From: Rhizobium sp. 18065
GTDB lineage: Bacteria > Pseudomonadota > Alphaproteobacteria > Rhizobiales > Rhizobiaceae
DNA length: 64,000 nucleotides
NCBI RefSeq assembly: GCF_902706095.1
Contig: NZ_CACSJP010000012.1
Location: 80,998 to 144,997 of the forward strand
Reading direction: 5' to 3'
In this document: positions 43,563-52,553 of the stretch, in pieces
Layout of the letters: each line of letters starts with the position of its first letter
Numbering within the stretch: position 1 is the first letter of the stretch
The notes under the pieces: model-generated
What the model saw: the letters and a program-made list of their open reading frames with translations, nothing else
Told to the model about the DNA's origin: nothing
Database searches by the model: none
Made by a program: the position numbers and the translations under genes

Positions 43563-44558
43563 CTACAGTTTTCTCAGCGCGACTTTCTCGACAAGATGAT
43601 TGTTGCCCTTGCGCAGGATCAGATCGGCGCGGGGCCGGGTCGGCAGGATGTTTTCTCGCAGGTTTTTCAGGTTGATATTGTTCCACAGACCCTCTGCAAT
43701 AGTCATTGCTTCTGGCTCGCTGATTGTCGCATAGCGATGGAAATAGGAGTTTGGATCGCGGAACGCCGTCTGTCTGAGACGCATGAAGCGTTCGACATAC
43801 CAGCGATGAATGGCATGTTCATCGGCATCGATATAGATCGAGAAATCGAAGAAATCCGAGACCATCGGCACGATCTTGCCGTCCGCCGGCAGATTGCGCG
43901 ACTGCAGAACATTAATGCCTTCGAAAATCAGGATGTCGGGCCGGTCAATGACCACATGTTCGTTGGGCAGAACGTCATAAGTCAGGTGCGAATAGCAGGG
44001 AGCCTTGACGTTTGGCAGCCCCGCCTTGATCGCCGACAGAAAGCGCAACAGCGCGCCGATATCGTAGCTTTCGGGGAAACCCTTGCGATTGAGGATATCG
44101 TTCTTGGTCAGGTGTGCGTTCGGATAGAGAAAGCCGTCCGTCGTGACCAGGTCCACCTTTGGGCTCGAAGGCCAGCGGGCGAGAAGCTCTTTCAGGATAC
44201 GCGCCGTGGTCGATTTACCAACGGCAACGGATCCGGCAATGCCGATGACGAACGGCGTCTTGAAAACGTCCGACATGCTGAGGAAGCGATTGCGCTGCTC
44301 GAACAGCAACTGCGAAGATTCAACATGCGATGACAGCAGGCGCGACAGCGACAGATAGATCCGCCGCACCTCGTCAAGATCGATCGGGTCGTCGATCGAC
44401 CTCAGCCGATGCACTTCATCGGCAGTCAAAGTCAGCGGCGTATCGGCCCGAAAATGCGCCCATTCCTCGGAATCGAAGAACAGGTAGGGCGAATAGCCAT
44501 TGGCCTGGAAATGGTCGAGGACTTCTGGCGCTTCGGATTCCCGCATAGATATCGTCAT
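43563..44558 (-). CDS. coaA: Pantothenate kinase type I
   Basis: CoaA phosphorylates pantothenate, the first committed step to coenzyme A. The 331-residue product has YSPYLFFDSEEWAHFR near the N-terminus, the P-loop GIAGSVAVGKSTTAR and LVTTDGFLYPNAHL. The start overlaps the hisE stop as ATGA, so it is read from the his operon, an arrangement usual in Rhizobiales. A start four codons later (MRESEAP) is possible. Confidence 0.95.
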   Translation of the reverse strand: MTISMRESEAPEVLDHFQANGYSPYLFFDSEEWAHFRADTPLTLTADEVHRLRSIDDPIDLDEVRRIYLSLSRLLSSHVESSQLLFEQRNRFLSMSDVFKTPFVIGIAGSVAVGKSTTARILKELLARWPSSPKVDLVTTDGFLYPNAHLTKNDILNRKGFPESYDIGALLRFLSAIKAGLPNVKAPCYSHLTYDVLPNEHVVIDRPDILIFEGINVLQSRNLPADGKIVPMVSDFFDFSIYIDADEHAIHRWYVERFMRLRQTAFRDPNSYFHRYATISEPEAMTIAEGLWNNINLKNLRENILPTRPRADLILRKGNNHLVEKVALRKL

Positions 44559-44878
44559 GGATCCCGCCGGCTGGCCTTCTCGTTCAGGCCCGTTTGAGCC
44601 GTTCTGCGCTCAAGTTCCTGCATGATGTCTTGTAAAGGTATGTCAGCAATTTTCAATACGACCATCAGGTGATAGAGCAGGTCCGCACTTTCATAGACGA
44701 GGTTCTCACGGTCGTTCTGAACCGCCGCCATCACCGCTTCGATGGCTTCTTCCCCAAGCTTCTTCGCTGCCTTGTTCTGCCCGCCAGCGACGAGTTTCGC
44801 AGTCCACGATTCTTCCGGGGTCGCGTTGGCGCGCTTTGCCACGATGGCTTCGAGATCGGAGAGGGAAAAAGCGGTCAT
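44555..44878 (-). CDS. hisE: Phosphoribosyl-ATP pyrophosphatase
   Basis: HisE hydrolyses PR-ATP to PR-AMP, the second step of histidine synthesis. The 107-residue protein contains KKLGEEAIEAVMAA and YESADLLYHLMVVL, the acidic metal-binding helices of the family. HisI is not fused and not present in the window. Operon order hisB-hisH-hisA-hisF-hisE-coaA. Confidence 0.94.
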   Translation of the reverse strand: MTAFSLSDLEAIVAKRANATPEESWTAKLVAGGQNKAAKKLGEEAIEAVMAAVQNDRENLVYESADLLYHLMVVLKIADIPLQDIMQELERRTAQTGLNEKASRRDP

Positions 44879-44896
44879 GATCTGCCTTCCTTGCGC

Positions 44897-45673
44897 TCAG
44901 TCGAGCCGCATCGCGATGCCGGATTCGGCCATGTAGGCCTTGGCCTCGGCGATCGAATAGGTGCCGAAGTGGAAGATAGAAGCGGCAAGCACGGCCGTTG
45001 CATGACCGTCCCGGATGCCGGCCACGAGATCGTCGAGATTTCCGACACCGCCGGATGCGATGACCGGCACCCGGACACTGTCGGCGATCATGCGCGTCAG
45101 GCCGATGTCGTAGCCGCTTTTGGTGCCGTCGCGGTCCATAGAGGTCACCAACAGTTCGCCGGCGCCGCGTTCGACCATCTTGATGGCGAACTCGACGGCG
45201 TCGATGCCGGTTGGCTGGCGTCCGCCATGGGTGAAGATCTCCCAGCGATCGGTTTCGCCGGCCCCCGATACCTTCTTGGCATCAATCGAGACGACGATGC
45301 ACTGGTTGCCGAATTTGTCGGCTGCTTCAGCGACGAAATCGGGGTTGTTGACCGCTGCCGAATTGATCGAAACCTTGTCGGCGCCGCACAGCAGCAGCTT
45401 GCGGATATCGGCAACCGCGCGCACGCCACCACCGACGGTCAGCGGCATGAAGCAATGATCGGCCGTCTGGGCGACGACGTCGAAGATCGTGTCGCGATTG
45501 TCTGATGAAGCGGTGATGTCGAGGAAGCAGAGTTCGTCGGCACCGGCCGCATCATAGGCCTTTGCGGCCAGCACGGGATCGCCGGCATCAATCAGGTCGA
45601 CAAAATTGACGCCCTTGACGACACGGCCGTCCTTGACGTCGAGACAGGGAATTACGCGGGCCTTGAGCGTCAT
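44897..45673 (-). CDS. hisF: Imidazole glycerol phosphate synthase subunit HisF (cyclase)
   Basis: HisF is the cyclase half of the HisFH enzyme and makes imidazole glycerol phosphate and AICAR. The 258-residue barrel protein starts MTLKARVIPCLDVKDGRVVKGVNF with catalytic Asp11-type residue, and contains TVGGGVRAV, SINSAAV and PVIASGGVGN for phosphate binding. It is separated from hisA by only about 10 bp. Confidence 0.97.
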   Translation of the reverse strand: MTLKARVIPCLDVKDGRVVKGVNFVDLIDAGDPVLAAKAYDAAGADELCFLDITASSDNRDTIFDVVAQTADHCFMPLTVGGGVRAVADIRKLLLCGADKVSINSAAVNNPDFVAEAADKFGNQCIVVSIDAKKVSGAGETDRWEIFTHGGRQPTGIDAVEFAIKMVERGAGELLVTSMDRDGTKSGYDIGLTRMIADSVRVPVIASGGVGNLDDLVAGIRDGHATAVLAASIFHFGTYSIAEAKAYMAESGIAMRLD

Positions 45674-45683
45674 GGTATGTCCT

Positions 45684-46418
45684 TTAACCTCTGGCGGCCT
45701 TGATCAGCGCGAGTGCTTCCGCAGGGTCAATGCGGCCATCATAAAGCGCGCGGCCGGATATGGCACCCTCGAGCTTTTTTGCATCAGGCTGCAGCATGCG
45801 GTGAATATCGTCGATCGAGGCGAGGCCTCCCGATGCGATGACCGGTATGGAGACAGCGTCGGCCAGTTCCAGCGTCGAGGCCCAGTTGATCCCTGTCAGA
45901 ATGCCGTCGCGGTCGATATCGGTATAGATGATCGCGGCGACACCCGCACCTTCGAAGCGCTGTGCAAGCTCGATCACACCGAGTTCCGAGGCTTCCGCCC
46001 AGCCCTCGACCGCGACCTTACCACCTTTGGCGTCGATACCGACGGCAACCTTGCCGGGGAAGCGCTTGCAGGCCTCGATGACCAGAGCCGGGTCGCGCAC
46101 TGCGATCGTACCCAGGATCACGCGCGACAGGCCGCGCGATAGCCAGCTCTCGATATGCTCTAGCGTGCGGATGCCGCCGCCGAGCTGCACCGGGTTTTTG
46201 GTAGCTTTCAGGATCGCGTCAACGGCGGCACCGTTGACACTTTCTCCGGCAAAGGCGCCGTTGAGGTCAACCACATGCAGCCATTCGAACCCTTGTGTTT
46301 CGAAGTCGCGCGCCTGTGCAGCCGGATCCGGATTGTAGACGGTGGCCTGGTCCATGTCGCCGAGTTTCAGGCGAACGCACTGGCCGTCCTTCAGGTCGAT
46401 GGCGGGAAATAGGATCAT
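45684..46418 (-). CDS. hisA: Phosphoribosylformimino-5-aminoimidazole carboxamide ribotide isomerase
   Basis: HisA is the isomerase that feeds HisFH. The 244-residue protein starts MILFPAIDLKDGQCVRLKLGDM with the N-terminal catalytic Asp, then LGGGIRTLEHIESWL, IYTDIDRDGILTGIN and IASGGLASIDD. Typical barrel length. Follows hisH by 22 bp. Confidence 0.97.
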   Translation of the reverse strand: MILFPAIDLKDGQCVRLKLGDMDQATVYNPDPAAQARDFETQGFEWLHVVDLNGAFAGESVNGAAVDAILKATKNPVQLGGGIRTLEHIESWLSRGLSRVILGTIAVRDPALVIEACKRFPGKVAVGIDAKGGKVAVEGWAEASELGVIELAQRFEGAGVAAIIYTDIDRDGILTGINWASTLELADAVSIPVIASGGLASIDDIHRMLQPDAKKLEGAISGRALYDGRIDPAEALALIKAARG

Positions 46419-46440
46419 GACAGAAATCCGAAAATGAGGG

Positions 46441-47091
46441 TCAGGGCTTCCAGGTGAGGAAATTGGCGATCAGCTTGAGACCAAGCGTCTGGCTCTTTTC
46501 CGGATGGAATTGCGCGCCGACCATGTTGTCCCGGCCGACAAAGGCCGTCATTGCGCCACCATAGTCGGTGGTCGCAATCACGTCCGAGGCGTGTGTGGCC
46601 GCAAGATGATAGGAGTGGACGAAATAGGCATGCAGGCCATTTGGGCCTGTGGCGATCCCGTCGAAAAGCGGGTGCTGGTGCCTGAGCGTCAGCGTGTTCC
46701 AGCCGATCTGCGGGATCTTGAGCGTGGGATCGGCAGGTGTCATCTCGATGACGTCGCCTTCGATCCAGCCGAAACCCGGCGTGGTGGTTTTTTCCAGGCC
46801 GCGCGTGGACATCAGCTGCATGCCGACGCAAACCCCGAAAAAGGGGCGCCCCTTGTGTTCGACCACATCGACGATTGCCTCATGCATCCCGGGAACCGCA
46901 TCGAGGCCCCGGCGGCAATCCGCATAGGCGCCGACCCCCGGCAATACGATCCGGTCGGCCGAGGCCACCCGGTCCGCCTGGTCGGTCAGTTCGATCGTGG
47001 CGTCAACGCCGGCTTCGCGCGCCGCGCGTTCGAAAGCCTTGGTCGCCGAGCGCAGGTTGCCAGATCCGTAGTCGATGATCGCTACACGCAT
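46441..47091 (-). CDS. hisH: Imidazole glycerol phosphate synthase subunit HisH (glutaminase)
   Basis: HisH supplies ammonia from glutamine to HisF. The 216-residue protein begins MRVAIIDYGSGNLRSATKAFERA, and the nucleophilic Cys lies in FFGVCVGMQLM; the His-Glu pair lies in GAQFHPEKSQ near the C-terminus. An overlapping 138-codon frame at 46415-46831 is a shadow of it. It lies 88 bp downstream of hisB. Confidence 0.96.
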   Translation of the reverse strand: MRVAIIDYGSGNLRSATKAFERAAREAGVDATIELTDQADRVASADRIVLPGVGAYADCRRGLDAVPGMHEAIVDVVEHKGRPFFGVCVGMQLMSTRGLEKTTTPGFGWIEGDVIEMTPADPTLKIPQIGWNTLTLRHQHPLFDGIATGPNGLHAYFVHSYHLAATHASDVIATTDYGGAMTAFVGRDNMVGAQFHPEKSQTLGLKLIANFLTWKP

Positions 47092-47179
47092 GTCATATCC
47101 TTTCCGCTCGACGCTTCGGCTCGCGGCCGACAGCGGAGCAAGGTGCAGATCGCTTCCGCTGTGCGGAAACGTCCTGCCG

Positions 47180-47773
47180 TCACAATGTACCCTTGGTGGA
47201 CGGGATACGGTTCGCCTGGCGCGGGTCTATTTCTGTGGCCGTGCGCAACGCCCGCGCCACCGCCTTGAAACAGGTCTCGGCGATATGGTGGTTGTTGGCG
47301 CCGTAATGGTTCAGCACATGCAGGGTAATGCCGGCATTCTGCGCCAGGGCCTGGAAGAATTCGCGCACCAGTTCGGTGTCGAACGTACCGATCTTCGGTG
47401 CGCTGAAATTGACGTTCCACACCAGAAACGGCCGACCGGACACATCGATGGCCGCCTTGGTCATGGTTTCGTCCATCGCAAGGTCGATCGACGAATAGCG
47501 CGTGATGCCCTTGCGCTCGCCCAGAGCCTTGGAGATCGCCTGGCCCAGCGCAATGCCGGTGTCTTCGACGGTGTGATGATCGTCGATATGCAGGTCACCC
47601 TTCACATCGATATGCATGTCGATCAGGGAATGGCGGCAGAGCTGGTCCAGCATATGGTCGAAGAAGCCCACACCGGTCGAGATCTTGCCGGTGCCGGTGC
47701 CGTCGATATCGACGGAAACGGACACCGAGGTCTCATTGGTCTTGCGCGAAATCTCGCCTTTGCGCTCTGCCAT
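47180..47773 (-). CDS. hisB: Imidazoleglycerol-phosphate dehydratase
   Basis: HisB dehydrates imidazole glycerol phosphate. From the ATG at 47773 the protein has 197 residues and begins MAERKGEISRKTNETSVSVSVDIDGTG. Metal-binding motifs FFDHMLDQLCRHS and DDHHTVEDTGIALGQA are seen, with HHIAETCFKAVARAL near the end. It is the first gene of the his operon, divergent from hslV. The region between them holds a GCCTTGC-C-GCAAGGC palindrome at 47842-47856. Confidence 0.95.
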   Translation of the reverse strand: MAERKGEISRKTNETSVSVSVDIDGTGTGKISTGVGFFDHMLDQLCRHSLIDMHIDVKGDLHIDDHHTVEDTGIALGQAISKALGERKGITRYSSIDLAMDETMTKAAIDVSGRPFLVWNVNFSAPKIGTFDTELVREFFQALAQNAGITLHVLNHYGANNHHIAETCFKAVARALRTATEIDPRQANRIPSTKGTL

Positions 47774-47973
47774 CGGGCTGCTCCATGGGAATAATCGCCG
47801 TTCCATATCAGCAGGTGAGGCAAATATCCAGAAGTTACATTGCCTTGCCGCAAGGCGTCGGCAGCGGGCCGTCCGCCATGATTGCAATCGCCAAAAGGCA
47901 ACTTACATAGGTTCCGACAAACGGCCGCTGGCCGAAGCAAACAAGGCCCGATGTTCGGGCATATAGGTGTTTG

Positions 47974-48501
47974 ATGACAACGATTATTACAGTTCGCAAG
48001 GGCGACAAGGTCGTGATGGCCGGCGATGGCCAGGTGAGTCTCGGGCAGACCGTGATGAAGGGCAATGCTCGCAAGGTCCGCCGCATCGGCAAGGGTGGCG
48101 AAGTTATCGCCGGTTTTGCGGGCGCGACGGCCGACGCCTTCACCCTGCTCGACCGTCTGGAAAAGAAGCTGGAGCAGTATCCAGGTCAGCTGATGCGCGC
48201 GGCCGTCGAGCTCGCCAAGGATTGGCGCACCGACAAATATCTGCGCAACCTCGAGGCCATGATGCTGGTTGCCGACAAGACGATCACGCTGGCCATCACT
48301 GGCAATGGCGATGTGCTGGAGCCGGAACATGGTACGATGGCCATCGGCTCGGGCGGCAATTTTGCCTATGCCGCAGCTCAAGCCTTGATGGACAGCGATC
48401 GCTCCGCCGAGGAGATTGCCCGCCGCGCCATGCAGATTGCCGGCGAAATCTGCGTCTACACCAATGACAGCGTCATTATCGAGACCCTGGACGTCGCTTG
48501 A
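47974..48501 (+). CDS. hslV: ATP-dependent protease HslV (ClpQ)
   Basis: HslV is the threonine protease of the HslUV complex. The ATG at 47974 gives MTTIITVRKGDKVVMAGDGQVS, 175 residues; removal of Met exposes catalytic Thr, as in the family. A TTG just before is not needed. Conserved GKGGEVIAGFAGATADAF and MAIGSGGNFA follow. hslU lies 73 bp downstream with no intervening gene. Confidence 0.96.
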   Translation: MTTIITVRKGDKVVMAGDGQVSLGQTVMKGNARKVRRIGKGGEVIAGFAGATADAFTLLDRLEKKLEQYPGQLMRAAVELAKDWRTDKYLRNLEAMMLVADKTITLAITGNGDVLEPEHGTMAIGSGGNFAYAAAQALMDSDRSAEEIARRAMQIAGEICVYTNDSVIIETLDVA

Positions 48502-48574
48502 ACCTGCCTGTCCGGTCCATGAAACCATGTTCAAGCAGTCGAGCATCTTTTGCGACTGCCAGGAGTAAAACCAC

Positions 48575-49885
48575 ATGAGCAATTTTTCTCCGCGCGAGAT
48601 CGTTTCCGAGCTCGATCGCCATATCATCGGCCAGCACGATGCCAAGCGCGCCGTGGCGATCGCGTTGCGCAATCGCTGGCGCCGCCAGCAGCTTTCCGAG
48701 GATCTGCGCGATGAGGTCATGCCGAAGAACATCCTGATGATCGGGCCGACCGGTGTCGGCAAGACCGAGATTTCCCGTCGTCTGGCCAAACTTGCCGGCG
48801 CGCCTTTCATCAAGGTCGAGGCGACCAAGTTCACCGAAGTCGGCTATGTTGGCCGCGATGTCGAGCAGATCATCCGCGATCTGGTCGAGATCGGGATAAC
48901 GCTGGTCCGCGACAAGAAGCGCAACGAAGTCGAGGCGAAGGCGCATGCACTTGCCGAAGAGCGGGTACTGGACGCGCTGGTCGGGTCTACATCGTCACCG
49001 GCAACCCGAGACAGCTTCCGCAAGAAGCTGCGCAACGGCGAGCTGGACGACAAGGAAATCGATATCGAAGTGGCCGACGCAGGATCCGGCATGCCGGGCG
49101 GTTTCGAAATACCGGGCATGCCCGGTGCCAATGTCGGCATCCTCAACATTTCGGAAATGTTCGGCAAGGCCATGGGCAACCGGACGAAGAAGGTACGGAC
49201 TACGGTCAAGTCGTCCTACACAGACCTGATCCGTGACGAATCCGACAAGCTGATCGACAATGAAGTGATCCAGCGCGAGGCTGTGCGCTCGGTCGAGAAC
49301 GATGGCATCGTGTTTCTCGACGAGATCGACAAGATCGCCGCCCGCGAAGGCGGCGTGGGTGCGGGCGTGTCGCGCGAAGGCGTGCAGCGCGACCTGCTGC
49401 CGCTGGTCGAGGGCACCACGGTTTCGACCAAATACGGTCCGGTCAAGACGGATCACATCCTCTTCATTGCATCAGGCGCCTTCCATGTTTCCAAGCCGTC
49501 AGACCTTCTGCCGGAACTGCAGGGCCGTCTGCCGATCCGGGTCGAGCTGAAGCCGTTGACCAAGGAAGACTTCCGCCGGATTCTGACGGAGACCGAGGCA
49601 AGCCTGATCCGCCAATACAAGGCGCTGATGGCGACGGAGGAGCTCAATCTCGATTTCACCGAGGATGCAATCGACGCTCTGGCCGATGTCGCAGTCAAAC
49701 TGAACACCACGGTCGAGAATATCGGTGCGCGGCGACTGCAGACCGTGATGGAGCGTGTTCTGGACGATATTTCGTTCAACGCACCGGATCGCGGCGGCGC
49801 AGTAGTGATGATCGATTCAGATTATGTGCAGAAGCACGTGGGCGACTTGGCCGCCGATACGGACCTCAGCCGCTATATCCTGTGA
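48575..49885 (+). CDS. hslU: HslU ATPase subunit
   Basis: HslU (ClpY) is the AAA+ unfoldase that feeds HslV. The 436-residue protein starts MSNFSPREIVSELDRHIIGQHDAKRAVAIAL and has Walker A GPTGVGKTE, the pore-loop GYVGRDVE, Walker B VFLDEIDKI and the C-terminal DLSRYIL, which docks HslV. Followed by an untidy stem-loop at 49901-49942 and a DUF1402 gene. Confidence 0.97.
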   Translation: MSNFSPREIVSELDRHIIGQHDAKRAVAIALRNRWRRQQLSEDLRDEVMPKNILMIGPTGVGKTEISRRLAKLAGAPFIKVEATKFTEVGYVGRDVEQIIRDLVEIGITLVRDKKRNEVEAKAHALAEERVLDALVGSTSSPATRDSFRKKLRNGELDDKEIDIEVADAGSGMPGGFEIPGMPGANVGILNISEMFGKAMGNRTKKVRTTVKSSYTDLIRDESDKLIDNEVIQREAVRSVENDGIVFLDEIDKIAAREGGVGAGVSREGVQRDLLPLVEGTTVSTKYGPVKTDHILFIASGAFHVSKPSDLLPELQGRLPIRVELKPLTKEDFRRILTETEASLIRQYKALMATEELNLDFTEDAIDALADVAVKLNTTVENIGARRLQTVMERVLDDISFNAPDRGGAVVMIDSDYVQKHVGDLAADTDLSRYIL

Positions 49886-50054
49886 TCTTTGTGCACCTAT
49901 GGCGCTCTTTCCCTCCCGCAGTATCGGGAAAGTGAGAGCGCCGAAGGTCGACAATGCAGGCTGTGCTTATGTAAGGAGTGGATCAGTGGATCTGCGGCCC
50001 GCCCATTGTGGTGACGGGGATTTAAATTGCGGCTCAGTCTGAGGACGGCGAAGC

Positions 50055-51005
50055 GTGCTACCTTTCATCCGGACTTTTCTTCTCACTGTCGCTTTGGCGG
50101 GGTCGCTGGCTTCGGTGTCGAACGCTGCGCAGGCGGTGCCGGCGGGCAATCGAAATATCGAGCAGCCGCCGATTCCGGGCGCATCTGTCCGCCGCACCAA
50201 GGCCGGCAAGACCAGCTTTGATCTGAAATTCGAAAAGGTTCGCGATCTGCTGCGCGATGATGATGCCTTGGTGGGCAAGATCAAGAAGACGGCTGCGGCT
50301 TATGGCATCGCGCCGATCCACATGGTCGGTGCGATTGTTGGCGAACACACCTATAACGTCGACGCCTATGACAGCCTGCAAAGCTACTATGTGAAAGCGG
50401 CGTCCTATGCCGGCAACAGCTTCCGGTTTGCCTACAAGAATGAGGACATTTCCGATTTCGTCCAGCGGCCGGAATTTGCCGAATGCGCCGCGCTGGACGA
50501 TTCCTACCGCCTGTGGACCTGCCGCGAAGATGTCTGGCAGGACCGGTTTCGCGGCAAGACGGTCGGCGGCACCGCCTATCCCAACAATCGGTTCAGCGCT
50601 GTCTTCTTCCAGCCTTTCTATGCTGGCCAGACATTCGGCCTTGGCCAGATCAATCCGTTGACCGCGCTCATGCTGTCGGATCTCGTCCATCAGAAATCGG
50701 GCTATGCCAAGCTCGACGAAAAGGACGCGGTCGGTGTTTACAAGGCGATCATGGATCCCGACATCTCGCTCGCCTTCATGGCGGCTGTCATCCGCAAGTC
50801 CATTGATGACTATCGCAGCATTGCCAATGTCGATATCTCGCAGAACCCCGGCGTAACGGCGACACTGTTCAATATCGGCAATTCGCAGCAACGTGCCCGC
50901 GCGCTGCGTTCGCGCAATGCCGGTGGTGCGACCAATTGGCCGGAAGAGAACTATTACGGCTGGTTGGTCAACGATCGACTGGACGAGTTGGAGGACCTGC
51001 TCTAA
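50055..51005 (+). CDS. DUF1402 family exported protein, possible lysozyme-fold enzyme
   Basis: A 316-residue protein with a GTG start behind GAGGA and a signal peptide (about 1-27: short basic start, FLLTVALAGSLASVSNA, then AQA). The family is named only by number. I note two motifs in the order seen in lytic transglycosylases: a Glu in VGAIVGEHTYNVDAYDS and GLGQINPLTALML, similar to the E...GLMQI-P pair. The family is therefore likely to act on peptidoglycan, but that is inference. It sits between hslU and a P450 gene and has a 169-bp gap before it. Confidence 0.8.
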   Translation: MLPFIRTFLLTVALAGSLASVSNAAQAVPAGNRNIEQPPIPGASVRRTKAGKTSFDLKFEKVRDLLRDDDALVGKIKKTAAAYGIAPIHMVGAIVGEHTYNVDAYDSLQSYYVKAASYAGNSFRFAYKNEDISDFVQRPEFAECAALDDSYRLWTCREDVWQDRFRGKTVGGTAYPNNRFSAVFFQPFYAGQTFGLGQINPLTALMLSDLVHQKSGYAKLDEKDAVGVYKAIMDPDISLAFMAAVIRKSIDDYRSIANVDISQNPGVTATLFNIGNSQQRARALRSRNAGGATNWPEENYYGWLVNDRLDELEDLL

Positions 51006-51043
51006 CTCCATAGGGGCGATGATGCCCCTGTTGGAGCATAGGC

Positions 51044-52507
51044 ATGACTACCAGGCCCCAAATCGCAGATTTCGAACCGCCGGCGCCGTTGCCGCGCACC
51101 ATTCCTCCCGGTCGGCTTGAAATTATCAGAACTGTTCTGCGCAATCCGCTCGAACTGTGGGGCCTGCCGTCTTATACTTGGCCATGGATCGAGACGCGCT
51201 TCTTCGGGCAGACGACGCTCATCGCCAATGATCCCGGCCTGATCCGCCATGTCCTTGTCGACAATGCAGCCAATTACGAAATGTCCGAGGTGCGCCAGCT
51301 GGTCTTGCGTCCAATCCTTCGGGATGGATTGCTGACCGCGGAAGGCCCCGTATGGAAGCGGTCGCGCAAGGCCATGGCGCCTGTGTTCACACCCCGCCAC
51401 GCGCGCGGTTTTGCGCTGCAGATGCGCCAGCAGAGCGAGGATTTCCTCTCCCGCTACGAGACGGATGAACCGGCAGGCGTCATGCGCGATATCGCGGTCG
51501 ACATGACCGAACTCACCTATGACATCCTGTCCGCGACGCTGTTTTCAGACGGCATTGTCTCTGAACAGGGAGATTTTGCCAAAGACGTCGAGGATCTCCT
51601 GCACAATATGGGCCGCGTTGATCCTTTTGATCTGCTGAAGGCGCCGAAATGGGTTCCGCGCCTCACCCGGATCCGCGGTCAGAAGGTTTTACGCAAGTTC
51701 CGACAGCTTGTCCGCAACACCATGGACCAGCGCCGCGCCCTGATGATCGCCGACCGGAACACGGCTCCGAATGATTTCCTGACCTTGCTGCTGGACCTCG
51801 AAGGCCCGGATGGCCTGAGCGGAGAGGAAATCGAGGATAACATCCTGACATTCATCGGCGCCGGGCACGAGACCACGGCACGCGCACTGGCCTGGACATT
51901 CTACTGCGTCGCCCACTGTCCCGATGTCCGCATCGCGATGGAAGTGGAGATCGACAGGGTGATCGCAAGTGGTGCCGACCCGGTCGATTGGCTGGAACAG
52001 ATGCCGCATGTGCGTGCGGCTTTCGAGGAAGCAATGCGCCTCTATCCACCGGCGCCTTCGATCAATCGCGATGCAATCGAGGATGACAGCTACACGGCGG
52101 CCAGCGGCGAGGTGATCGAAATAACCCAGGGCACGACCGTGCTCGTCATGCCCTGGACGCTGCATCGGCACGAACTCTATTGGGACAAACCGCGCGTCTT
52201 CGATCCGACGCGCTTCATGCCCGGCGCCCGGGAAAAGATCGGCCGTTTCCAGTATCTGCCCTTTGGCGCTGGTCCTCGCGTGTGCATCGGGGCCACGTTC
52301 GCATTGCAGGAAGCCGTCATCGCCCTTGCTGTGCTGATGCATCGCTTCCGCTTCGACGTGACGCCGGAGACAAATCCCTGGCCGGTGCAGAAACTCACGA
52401 CACAGCCGGCAGGTGGGATACCGATGCGCATCACGCGCCGGAAGGCGCGAAACAACCCTGCATCTGACGCAGGTCCGCTGGTGCAAACGGAAGCGACTAT
52501 GCCATAA
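51044..52507 (+). CDS. Cytochrome P450
   Basis: A 487-residue P450 with all hallmark motifs: the I-helix GAGHETTARALAWTFY, the K-helix Glu-Arg pair in FEEAMRLYPPAP, PERF-like FDPTRFMPG, and the heme loop FGAGPRVCIGATFALQE with the Cys ligand. No membrane anchor is visible, so it is a soluble bacterial form that needs separate redox partners. Resemblance to fatty-acid or terpene hydroxylases cannot be decided. 38 bp after the DUF1402 gene and 46 bp before a hydantoinase-type gene, so it may share a transcript. Confidence 0.93.
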   Translation: MTTRPQIADFEPPAPLPRTIPPGRLEIIRTVLRNPLELWGLPSYTWPWIETRFFGQTTLIANDPGLIRHVLVDNAANYEMSEVRQLVLRPILRDGLLTAEGPVWKRSRKAMAPVFTPRHARGFALQMRQQSEDFLSRYETDEPAGVMRDIAVDMTELTYDILSATLFSDGIVSEQGDFAKDVEDLLHNMGRVDPFDLLKAPKWVPRLTRIRGQKVLRKFRQLVRNTMDQRRALMIADRNTAPNDFLTLLLDLEGPDGLSGEEIEDNILTFIGAGHETTARALAWTFYCVAHCPDVRIAMEVEIDRVIASGADPVDWLEQMPHVRAAFEEAMRLYPPAPSINRDAIEDDSYTAASGEVIEITQGTTVLVMPWTLHRHELYWDKPRVFDPTRFMPGAREKIGRFQYLPFGAGPRVCIGATFALQEAVIALAVLMHRFRFDVTPETNPWPVQKLTTQPAGGIPMRITRRKARNNPASDAGPLVQTEATMP

Positions 52508-52553
52508 CGGTTGCGGCTCCCCGGAGCAGTGACCGGAAGACAAGGCGACCTGC

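Noticed and set aside
46415..46831. 138-codon frame overlapping hisH on the same strand
   Set aside because: Out of frame with hisH, which has all glutaminase motifs; the product is low-complexity Arg/His-rich.
47774..47973. Heat-shock (RpoH) promoter before hslV
   Set aside because: I searched for CTTGAA-N16/17-CCATAT-type pairs and found no adequate match.
49901..49942. Stem-loop after hslU
   Set aside because: The arms match only with a four-base bulge and no T run follows, so I do not call it a terminator.
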